This document shows, one piece after another, positions 42,374 through 53,300 of a stretch of DNA of 64,000 nucleotides (position 1 is its first letter; each line of letters begins with the position of its first letter). This DNA comes from Megaleporinus macrocephalus. Taxonomy: Eukaryota > Chordata > Actinopteri > Characiformes > Anostomidae. The notes beneath the pieces are model-generated. The model did not search any database. It had not been told where the DNA came from and was given only the letters and a program-made list of their open reading frames with translations. The stretch is from positions 39,090,620 through 39,154,619 of the forward strand of contig CM038719.1 in the NCBI GenBank assembly GCA_021613375.1, read 5' to 3'. The translations under genes and the position numbers were made by a program.

Positions 42374-42734
42374 TAGGGCTGTGTATTGACAAGAACCTGG
42401 CGATACAATATGTATCGTGATACAGCGGTTGTGATTCAGTATATTGTGATATATTGCGATACTGCAAGCAAAGTGATGTACTGCGATTTTTCAAATCCTA
42501 CTATTAAAACACCACTATATGAACAGGTTTGTTAATGCTTACAATAGCATTGCGCCCTTGTGCTGCTTGTTAATGTTGGAGCGGAGCTGAAAATGGATTA
42601 CAACACTGCCAAGTAGTGGTCAAAGGTTTAAACACAACCCACAATAATTCACTTTCTGCCAGGAATCTGTGTAATGATACTGTGTTTTTGAGAATCACGA
42701 TATTCGGTATTATTTTGATATTTTCTTACACCTA
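42374..42734 (-). mobile_element. hAT-type MITE, full-length reverse copy
   Basis: Runs from TAGGGCTGTG to TCTTACACCTA, 361 bp, reverse orientation relative to 18254-18599. Flanks GCTATTAG (42366-42373) and GCTACTCG (42735-42742) agree at 6 of 8 bases, a decayed 8-bp target duplication. Confidence 0.8.
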
Positions 42735-43084
42735 GCTACTCGTAGATTATTGGTTTTACATCCAATGTTGCACTAAATCCAATTAAATGGGACTAATTTT
42801 GCTGTTCTGTGATGGAAAAGTCGAGTTCTCCATTCTTTTTTGAGTACAGATGAAATCTATGGTATGCTGTGATGTATATGTTGTCATATTGTCCAATTAT
42901 CAGTCTATACTCAAGGTTTTAATATCGGTATCAGAGAAAAGTGGTATCGCGTCACCGCTAACTGCAATATAACATAGGAACGTAGTCCCAATACAGAGTT
43001 TTGGTGTTTGTAGAAAGGTAACCCTCGCGCAGATATAATTCCAGACTGCAGCGTTCACACAAATTTCTTTCGCCCGTCTTTGAA

Positions 43085-43245
43085 AACAAAGAAAAAAAAG
43101 CAAACAAACAAACAAAAAACCCCACAGAGGTGGAGAAATCTATTCTCTCTCACAGCTTATAAAATATACTCTGGTGTGGAAGCAGATTTTCTCTCAACAA
43201 GCATCAAAAAAAGCAAAAACAACAACAACAAAAAAACAAACAGTT
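43085..43245. repeat. A-rich low-complexity tracts
   Basis: CAAA/CAACAA-type A-rich runs near 43085-43115 and 43205-43240. Short Lys-rich frames here are not genes. Confidence 0.7.
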
Positions 43246-43934
43246 GCCATTTTCATCAGTGCTGATGTCGTCGTCACCACCGCCACAATTCCGGTCATCG
43301 TTAGCACCACTAACCGAGAGAATACAGATCAGCACCCCAGCCATAAACAGCTGGGCAGCGCAAGAGTGAGGAAGAGAAAAGCTCCGAGAAGGGAAGCACA
43401 GAGATGCTGGAGGGAAGCGAGCTCCTCGTACTCTTAATCCTTAACAGCTTTGTTTCACCAAAATACTTAAACAAACAAACAAAAAAAAACAATTATCAGC
43501 CTATTGGTCCAAAGGCTCTAAGAACAATGTTTAAAAAATAATCCAGGGAATCTTTCCTCACACTGCGAGTTTCAGGAGGGATTAGGCTTCGGACGCAAAG
43601 CTTTGGAAACTCGAAACAATAAGAAAAGCGTTGTGGGAGTGCAGCATTCCTGAGGCAGGCTTCACTTAAAACCACTTAAAAACACGTTAACGTTACTTAA
43701 ACCCTGAATATTCAAACTCCAAACGATGCAGGCTTTAGCACTCAGTCATGCACAAAGAGAAAAGCAAGTTTATAGCAGATCAAACCAGAACTGGACACAC
43801 TCTGACCTGGGGTTATTAACTGGGGTGCAAAAATTCGTCTACCAATCGCTGGACAGCTCAACGAGCTCGGAGGACAACATTAACTAACTGCCAGTTCTCT
43901 TACACCACACCATGTTGGCTGATCGGGAAGGCCA

Positions 43935-44042
43935 TCCTACACACCAGACTTATAAGACCCACCAGACTCATAAGACCCACCAGACTCATAAGACCCACCA
44001 GACTCATAAGACCCACCAGACTCATAAGACCCACCAGTCATA
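43935..44042. repeat. 18-bp minisatellite, about 6 copies
   Basis: AGACCCACCAGACTCATA repeated head to tail. Confidence 0.95.
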
Positions 44043-44119
44043 AAGGAGGATATAAGCTCACTAGTTGGAAACTGGATGGGAAATCTCAGAAGAGGCAACA
44101 CTGTTAGAGCCAAATGGCC

Positions 44120-44360
44120 CAAACTATTTAAGTGGCTGTTGTTATTGGTTTTGAATGTGCCACTGGAAACTATAGGGGGCAGTGTAGCCAAAAGCTGAGA
44201 CAAGGCACGACCACAGCCGTTCTTGCATTGATAATATGAGTAAAAGAAATTCTTCGTTCACGTGTTATAAAGTATTTAGTGGCCTCACAGACCACCGATG
44301 CCCACAATGCTGTGTTAACTTGGTTAACAGTGTTTGCTGTGATCAGACTCTGGACCCCCC
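44120..44360. repeat. Local dispersed repeat, copy 1
   Basis: CCACTGGAAACTATAGGGGG, AGTGTAGCCAAAAGCT, AAGGCACGACCACAG and GTTAACTTGGTTAACA recur at 45190-45360. A further partial unit follows near 44370-44410 (GTCGTTGTTATTGGTTT). Confidence 0.8.
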
Positions 44361-45189
44361 TCTATGGCACAAACTATTTATGTAGTCGTTGTTATTGGTT
44401 TCGAATACGCCTTGGAAAAAGTCAATTTGGCTTTTAGTCTTAAGTGATACGGGAATCTAGTCTAGAAGTATCTGACCAGCGGCGTCGCCAAGTAGGCAGA
44501 CTTTCCTACTCACTCAGACAGACTGTGAACGACTGACAGGCCTCTCAGCCAATCACAATCATCTCCAAGTGCTGCCTCCTCCAGCATATGAAGGAAAGAA
44601 ATGGTTGTCTCTAGACTACGAAACAATAATTCATAATCAATAAGTAATTAATAACTGAGTACAAGGCGAGAGTAAAGGGTCAGCTATGCTCTCTTGAAGC
44701 TCATTCGTGTTGCCGCTATCTGATCTGATCTCCTTGCCTGATTGGATTTGCGTAGATCTAATTGGACTCAATCTGAACAGCATATGACGTCTAGTCAGTT
44801 GAACCCTAGAACAAGACAAGACGTAGAACAAGTGAAAACTCATAGTTCAGTGGTTCTGCTTTGTACAAGTTATGAGTTCTGAGCCTGTTGCATAAACAAA
44901 GCTGGGTAAAACAATGACTATCCCAAATATCTTTAATGCTCCCTACGTAGTGCACTCTAAGTAGGCCATTAGATAACAGCTTCTGCGTCCAAACACTTTA
45001 GTAAATGTTGAATAAAAGCCACTTGTATTCAGCCACAGCTGCCCCACGTCCTGTATAAACAATTACCTAAATATCCTGCGGGGTGGAAGCTATGAAGTGC
45101 ACTATGTAGGGAGCTGTTTAAGATTGAGCCACAGACACGTTCTCCTTGCTAAACTGAGGAGGTTTTTGTCCATGGATTAAACAAAAAAG

Positions 45190-45365
45190 CAGTACCACTG
45201 GAAACTGTAGGGGGCAGTGTAGCCAAAAGCTCAGACAAGGCACGACCACAGTAAAAGGAATTCTTTGTTTACATGTTGTAAATGATTTATGCTGCGTTAA
45301 CTTGGTTAACACTGTTTGTTCTTATCAGACATTCTTGACTCTGGACTGCCCTCTAGTGGATGTAC
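45190..45365. repeat. Local dispersed repeat, copy 2
   Basis: Same block order as copy 1 with about 60 bp missing in the middle. It ends near CTCTGGACTGCCCTCTAGTG. Confidence 0.8.
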
Positions 45366-45635
45366 GTCTTCACATCCATGCCAATGTAAAGGACGCATGT
45401 GGGCAGTGATGCTTACAGTGTTTGAAGCTGTATGTGAGCCAGTATTGGCCTTCATGACCAATATGAGCCTTCAGTCTTACAACCACGAGTGGCTGTGGTC
45501 GAAATTTGCTGCCTTCCAACAACTGTCCCCACCTCGGCAGCCTGAATGCAGCCATTTGTAAAAGTTAGCACACGTTCCACTGAGGGATGTGCTCGATATC
45601 TGGGCTACTTTCCAACAAGAAACCCTAAAAAATGA

Positions 45636-45641
45636 TTTATT
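45636..45641 (-). terminator. nfkb1: Candidate nfkb1 polyadenylation signal
   Basis: AATAAA on the minus strand about 940 bp after the nfkb1 stop codon, the first such hexamer I see downstream. It would give a 3' UTR that includes the Tc1-type MITE. Transcript ends are needed to confirm. Confidence 0.3.
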
Positions 45642-46048
45642 ATCTATATTTCACTACAGTGTACACTGTTCCTCCAGTTTTGGTGCATCTGTACCAATAA
45701 ATTTGATGCCAACCAAAGAAATCCAGTGATGAAATCTGAGAATTCATGATACGCTGAGTCCTTATGAATTGAATTCTTTACACCCCCATTAATAATAACC
45801 GTTCTTCCAAGATCAGAGGCTAGTCCAGACCAACTACAGCTTGCCCTTGTCTATTGTGAATGGCGAGAGATAAACTAAGCTTTACGGTTGTGATGTCGCA
45901 ACACCACCGACGTCTAACCGTAGACAAAAAAAAATCTAAATCCATAGAAACACGACCAACATGGAGTATAAAAAAATACAAGCAAATACAATTAAATAAA
46001 AAATCTTACACAGCTGTGACACGTCCAACCGAGTGTGTGTTACGCGCA

Positions 46049-46280
46049 TACACTATATGTCCAAAAGTATATAGACACCAGCGTTTCTTCTGAAATCAAG
46101 GCGAGTTAGTCTCCAGTAGCTGCAGTGACTGCCTTTACCCTACCATGTTGGAGCACTGGTGTGATGAATGCATTGATTGCATTCAGCCACAAGAGAATGC
46201 CTTTCTATGCAGCTTATGCAAGCTGTGCCAGCCTGGGGGCTGCGTTCAGGGTGTCTGGATACTTTTGCACATATAGAATA
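46049..46280. mobile_element. Tc1/mariner-type MITE in the nfkb1 3' flank
   Basis: About 232 bp with inverted ends TACACTATATGTCCAAAAGT and CTTTTGCACATATAGAATA, plus inner AGACACC and GGTGTCT. Termini of this kind are typical of fish Tc1/mariner-derived elements. No coding. It lies 300 bp past the stop codon, in the likely 3' UTR. Confidence 0.8.
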
Positions 46281-46580
46281 TGGAAAAAAAAAAATCCACA
46301 AACTAAAGAATTCCTCAGCCAATGAGCACTGGCCTTCCATGAGCTCCATAATGGGCTCGGCTCCAGAGCTTCTCTAGCGGTCTCTGCCGGTCGGGTTCAG
46401 GGTCTCAGCCTTAAAATCAGTACACTAGGAGTGACCGCGGGCGCGGTCAGGTCAGCAGTGAAAGGTGTGTGGGCGGCTCCGGGGTCGAAGGGTTAAAACT
46501 TCAGAGTTCAAGGTTGACGTTCAGGGTTCAGTTAGGGCAGCGCTGCTATACGTGCTGCTGTTGGGGGGGGGTCGAGGGGG

Positions 46581-46732
46581 TCAAACTTCGGCCAGGGCGT
46601 CGGCGTCCAGCTGTCCGCAGAACGAGTCGGCCAGGCTGAGGCTGGGCCTGTGGAAGGACGTCTCGACGCCGCTGTCGCAAATGCCGGCCTCGTCCAGCTT
46701 CAGCTCCTGAAGACCCTCGGAGAGCGCTTGAT
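46581..46732 (-). CDS. nfkb1: nfkb1 last exon (degron and stop)
   Basis: Acceptor CCCTCTCAG before 46732; stop TGA at 46581-46583. Two bases complete Asp, then 49 codons follow, including [20 protein letters not shown], with SLADSF after it and the C-terminus ALAEV. DSGVETS is the IKK-phosphorylated beta-TrCP degron of p105, which controls signal-induced degradation. Residues after it are diverged from mammals as I recall them. Confidence 0.93.
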
Positions 46733-49700
46733 CTGAGAGGGACGGAGAGAGAGAGAGAGAGAGGGATGCAGGGAGAAGATGGATGGAGAAGGGGAGAGAA
46801 AGAATGAATGAGTAAGGAGAATGGAGGGAAAAAAAAAAAAAAGGGAAACAAAACATTGGTGACCGTTGCACAGCGAACTGTAACAACAGTGATTCACGAT
46901 CCACAGGAATAGCTCGCGGTGGGCCGGTCGCTGACTCAGCCGGAGCTTTCTTAGTTTCTTTACAAACAACGATAAGAACAACAGAAAGGTGAGCGAGGTG
47001 AAGTCCCGTCTTCCTCTTTAACACTTTCCTTTAATCAAAACCAGAGTTCAGCCTGGTCAGCTTCAGCTTTCTTGATCGGCATGAGTCACACGTTCAGAAA
47101 GAACACACTCACAAACACACACGCGCACGCACTGCGGCGGGATCTCGCTTCCTCTTTCCTGGGAAACCCCCCTCCTCGCTGCTGTACTCCAGCTAAAGGG
47201 TGTCGTCATTTCTCTCCGTCTCACACACACAGTACAGAAACTACAGTGTGTGTGTGTTTTGGCCGTCCCTCGGCCAGGGAAACCCCGGCTCTGACACGCC
47301 GCCGCTGGGTTCAGGCGAGGCTGCTGAACGCCACCGCGGTTACTGAAAGAAGCAGCAGCTAACTAGAATGTGATCTCATTTGGGGATTTAAAGCAAAGTG
47401 CCAGCGAACACGACTGAAACCTGACCTTTAATTCGCTTCTTTTCCACTTAAGAGCCAGAAACGTCATCTAGGACGGACTTTTCACCGGCCCTTATCTCCA
47501 GAGTCTCTCTTTGTATGTGTTAATTCTATAGAATCTGTGATATACAGGCTTGTTAATAGCTATAACAGTACTGGCCTTTGCATCTGTGACATCACAAATG
47601 AATTTAATATGTAAACACATTATTTTTAATTAATTTTACTGTTAATATCGCTTATTAACAGTTATAACAGTACTGGCCTTTGCAACTGTAACATCTCAAA
47701 GCAATTTAATATGTAAATAAGTTCTCTTTAATTAATTTAATTGTTAATATGGCTTGTTAATAGTTATAACAGTACTGGCATTTGGAACTGTGACATCACT
47801 AAGGTCTTTAATATGTAAATAAGTTCTCTTTAATTAATTTAATTGTTAATATGGCTTGTTAATAGCTATAACAGTACTGGCCTTTGCAACTGTGACATCA
47901 CTAAGGACTTTAATAAGTAAATAAGTTCTCTTTAATTAATGTAATTGTTAATATGGCTTGTTAATAGTTATAACAGTACTGGCCTTTGCATCTGTGACAT
48001 CACTAAGCACTTTAATATGTTAATAAGTTCTCTTAAACTTATTTAATTGTAATATGGCTTGTTAATACTTGTAATAGTATTGACCTTTGCATCTGTGATA
48101 TCCCAAAAAAATGTAATATGTAAATAAGTTCTCTTTAATTAATTTAATTGTTAATATAGTTTGTTAATAGTTAACAGTATTAGCCTTTGCAACTGTGACA
48201 TCACTAGGGACTTTAATATGTTAAATAAGTTCTCTTAAATTAATTTAATTGTAATATGGCTTGTTAATACTTGTAATAGTATTGACCTTTGTATCTGTAA
48301 TATCACAAAGAAATGTAATATGTAAATAAGTTATCTTTAATTAATTAAATTGTTAATATGGCTTGTTAATAGTTAACAGTATTAGCCTTTGCAACTGTGA
48401 CATCACAAAGCAATTTAATATGTGAAATAAGTTCTCTTTAATTAATTAAATTGTTAATATGGCTTGTTAATAGCTATAACAGTACTGGCCTTTGCAACTG
48501 TGACATCACTAAGGACTTTAATAAGTAAATGAGTTCTCTTTAATTAATGTAATTGTTAATATGGCTTGTTAATAATTATAACAGTACTGGCCTTTGCATC
48601 TGTGACATCACTAAGCACTTTAATATGTTAATAAGTTCTCTTAAACTTATTTAATTGTAATATGGCTTGTTAATACTTGTAATAGTATTGACCTTTGCAT
48701 CTGTGATATCCCAAAAAAATGTAATATGTAAATAAGTTCTCTTTAATTAATTTAATTGTTAATATAGTTTGTTAATAGTTAACAGTATTAGCCTTTGCAA
48801 CTGTGACATCACTAAGGACTTTAATATGTAAATAAGTTCTCTTTAATTAATTAAATTGTTAATATAGTTTGTTAATAGTTAACAGTATTAGCCTTTGCAA
48901 CTGTGACATCACTAAGGACTTTAATATGTAAATGAGTTCTCTTTAATTAATTAAATTGTTAATATAGTTTGTTAATAGTTAACAGTATTAGCCTTTGCAA
49001 ATGTGACTTCACTAAGGTCTTTAATATGTAAATGAGTTCTCTTTAATTAATTAAATTGTTAATATAGTTTGTTAATAGTTAACAGTATTAGCCTTTGCAA
49101 ATGTGACTTCACTAAGGTCTTTAATATGTAAATGAGTTCTCTTTTAATTAATTTAATTGTTAATATGGCTTGTTAATAGTTATAACAGTATTGGCCTTTG
49201 CAAATGTGACTTCACTAAGGTCTTTAATATGTAAATAATTTCTCTTTAATTAATTTAATTGTTAATATGGCTTGTTAATAGTTATAACAGTATTGGCCTT
49301 TGCAAATGTGACTTCACTAAGGTCTTTAATATGTAAATAAGTTCTCTTTAATTAATTTAATTGTTAATATGGCTTGTTAATAGTTATAACAGTATTGGCC
49401 TTTGCAAATGTGACTTCACTAAGGTCTTTAATATGTAAATAAGTTCTCTTTAATTAATTTAATTGTTAATATGGCTTGTTAATAGCTATAACAGTATTGG
49501 CCTTTGCAAATGTGACTTCACTAAGGTCTTTAATATGTAAATAAGTTCTCTTTAATTAATTTAATTGTTAATATGGCTTGTTAATAGTTATGACAGTATT
49601 GGCATTTGCATCTGTGACATCACAAAGAGATTTAATATGTAAATAAGTTCTCTTTAATTAACTTAATTGTTAATATGGCTTGTTAATAGTTATAACTGTG

Positions 49701-50270
49701 TTGGCATTTGCAACTGTGACATCACTAAGGAATGTGATATTTAAACAAGTTATCTTTAATTAACTTAATTGTTAATATGGCTTGTTAATAGTTAGAACTG
49801 TTGGCATTTGCAACTGTGACATCACTAAGGAATGTGATTTTAATTAATTTACTTGTGTACATTTATTAAAATCTATTAATCAAATAATTAAAAAGGTCTT
49901 AGTTAACTAATTAATTTAGAGGTGGACTGAATTATAGGACTGCAACAATAAGCAATTCATGCCAGAAGGCAACAATAAAAAACAAAAACAAACAAAAAAA
50001 GAAGCATCGCAGGTTCTGAGCACTCTAAAGCCGCTATTTGCATCTCAGCTCGTGGCTGCTCTTGTGTTTCGCTCATTTTATTGCCTTAAGTTTCGTCCAG
50101 AACTGCAAAAACACAAGACGGCACGAAGAACACGGGAATGAAGAAGCTAGTTAAAGAGGAAGAGGACACATCCGAGCAGGTGGGCACTGAGAAACGCTAA
50201 CCTTAACTTAGCTGGCTATGTTGAACCTTAATTTATTGCTGTTGAAAGAAGAGGGAGTCCAGAGTTCAGA

Positions 50271-50333
<63 letters not shown>

Positions 50334-53300
50334 TTAATCTTGAAGATGCGGTACAGACATGCTCTGTGAATGGTCTGAATTCGATTGCCAATTAGATAGA
50401 ACAGTGTGTTTCACCTGGCCTGTGTGACCTGTCTGGCCAGTTCGTTATCTTTTGGGCTTAGGGATGATTTCCTTGGGGGGGGGTTCCTGCTATAAACTAT
50501 ATAATGGCCTTCTGTGTCTCAGACTCACAGATGGGTATAGTATGTAAGAATGGTTAGCATCAGTTTGTTTGTAATGTTGACTATCAGTTTTTTGTATTTT
50601 ACATGGATGTTACTGATCACTGTTAAATCCGTATGAGTGTTTTGTTAGTAGCTGATTCCTACCTGATGCCGGCGTGTCGTCAGTTTCCTCACTCACACAG
50701 TGCTCCTGCAGTATGCTGACGGCGCCGCTGTTGCCGATACTCTTCAAGCCTGCGAAGAGCTCTCGAACCATCCCGCCTGAAACCTACACACCAAAAGAAC
50801 GTACGGTCAAACACCCAATCACATAACAGGGTCCACCTCCAGTTAAACATATCACAGTGTCATACGACTGTCATCTGACCATCACACATACCACAATATC
50901 TGTCTGACGGATAACAAGACCAACGCAGCATGAAGGAATGAAGGAACAGTGTTGGTGGTGATAAAGGAATGAAGGGATGAAGGAACAGTGTTGGTGATGA
51001 TAAAGGAATGAAGGGATGAAGGAACAGTGTTGGTGATGATAAAGGAATGAAGGGATGAAGGAACAGTGTTGGTGATGATAAAGGAATGAAGGGATGAAGG
51101 AACAGTGTTGGTGATGATAAAGGAATGAAGGGATGAAGGAAAAGTGGTGGTGATAAAGGAATGAAGGGATGAAGGAACAGTGTTGGTGATGATAAAGGAA
51201 TGAAGGGATGAAGGAACAGTGATGGTGATGATAAAGGAATGAAGGGATGAAGGAACAGTGTTGGTGATGATAAAGGAATGAAGGGATGAAGGAACAGTGT
51301 TGGTGATGATAAAGGAATGAAGGGATGAAGGAACAGTGATGGTGATGATAAAGGAATGAAGGAATGAAGGAACAGTGTTGGTGATGATAAAGGAATGAAG
51401 GGATGAATGAACATTGTTGATGATCATGATGATAAAGGAATGAAGGGATGAATGAACAGTGTTGATGATGATGATAAAGGAATGAAGGGATGAAGGAACA
51501 GTGTTGATGATGATGATAAAGGAATGAAGGGATGAAGGAACAGTGTTGGTGATGATAAAGGAATGAAGGGATGAAGGAACAGTGTTGGTGATGATAAAGG
51601 AATGAAGGGATGAAGGAACAGTGTTGGTGATGATAAAGGAATGAAGGGATGAAGGAACAGTGTTGGTGATGATAAAGGAATGAAGGGATGAAGGAACAGT
51701 GTTGGTGATGATAAAGGAATGAAGGGATGAAGGATCAGTGTTGGTGATGATGATAAAGGGATGAAGGAACAGTGTTGGTGATGATAAAGGAATGAAGGGA
51801 TGAAGGAACAGTGTTGGTGATGATAAAGGAATGAAGGGATGAAGGAACAGTGTTGATGATGATGATAAAGGAATGAAGGGATGAAGGAACAGTGTTGGTG
51901 ATGATAAAGGAATGAAGGGATGAAGGAACAGTGTTGGTGATGATAAAGGAATGAAGGGATGAAGGAACAGTGTTGGTGATGATAAAGGAATGAAGGGATG
52001 AAGGAAAAGTGTTGATGATAAAGGAATGAAGGGATGAAGGAACAGTGTTGATGATGATGATAAAGGAATGAAGGGATGAAGGAACAGTGTTGGTGATGAT
52101 AAAGGAATGAAGGGATGAAGGAACAGTGTTGATAATGATGATAAAGGAACGAAGGGATGAAGGAACAGTGTTGATGATGATGATAAAGGAATGAAGGGAT
52201 GAAGGAAAAGTGTTGATGATAAAGGAATGAAGAGATGAAGGAACAGTGTTGATAATGATAAAGGAATGAAGGGATGAAGGAAAAGTGTTGATGATAAAGG
52301 AATGAAGGGATGAAGGAAAAGTGTTGATGATGATGATAAAGGAATGAAGGGATGAAGGAACAGTGTTGGTGATGATGATAAAGGTATGAAGGGATGAAGG
52401 AACAGTGTTGGTGATGATAAAGGAATGAAGGGATGAAGGAAAAGTGGTGATGATAAAGGAATGAAGGGATGAAGGAAAAGTGTTGATGATGATGATAAAG
52501 GAATGAAGGGATGAAGGAACAGTGTTGGTGATGATGATAAAGGTATGAAGGGATGAAGGAACAGTGATGGTGATGATAAAGGAATGAAGGAATGAAGGAA
52601 CAGTGTTGGTGATGATAAAGGAATGAAGGGATGAAGGAACAGTTTTGGTGATGATGATAAAGGAATGAAGGGATGAAGGAACAGTGTTGGTGATGATGAT
52701 AAAGGAATGAAGGGATGAAGGAACAGTGTTGATAATGATAAAGGAATGAAGGGATGAAGGAACAGTGTTGATGATGATGATAAAGGAATGAAGGGATGAA
52801 GGAACAGTGATGGTGATGATAAAGGAATGAAGGAATGAAGGAACAGTGTTGGTGATGATAAAGGAATGAAGGGATGAAGGAACAGTGTTAGTGATGATAA
52901 AGGAATGAAGGAATGAAGGAACAGTGTTGGTGATGATAAAGGAATGAAGGGATGAAGGAAAAGTGTTGATGATAAAGGAATGAAGGGATGAAGGAAAAGT
53001 GTTGATGATGATGATAAAGGAATGAAGGGATGAAGGAACAGTGTTGGTGATGATGATAAAGGAATGAAGGGATGAAGGAAAAGTGTTGATGATAAAGGAA
53101 TGAAGGGATGAAGGAACAGTGATGATGATGATAAAGGAATGAAGGGATGAAGGAACAGTGTTGGTGATGATAAAGGAATGAAGGGATGAAGGAACAGTGT
53201 TGGTGATGATAATAAAGGAATGAAGGGATGAAGGAACAGTGTTGGTGATGATAATAAAGGAATGAAGGGATGAAGGAAAAGTGTTGATGATAAAGGAATG

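Larger units (their letters stand above)
46733..50662 (-). other. nfkb1: nfkb1 last intron
   Basis: About 3.9 kb. Contains GA-rich sequence beside the acceptor (46740-46850), a GC-richer segment near 47100-47350, a 102-bp minisatellite (47520-49850) and an AT microsatellite (50273-50330). The open frames at 46546-47024 and 47072-47362 show no conserved domain beyond the last exon. Confidence 0.8.

Noticed and set aside
46733..47024. Extension of the nfkb1 last-exon frame to 47024
   Set aside because: A consensus acceptor at 46733-46739 and phase agreement with the previous exon show that this is intron.
50860..51427. 181-184-codon Phe/Ile/Pro-rich minus frames
   Set aside because: The 39-bp minisatellite keeps frames open; the segment lies inside an nfkb1 intron.
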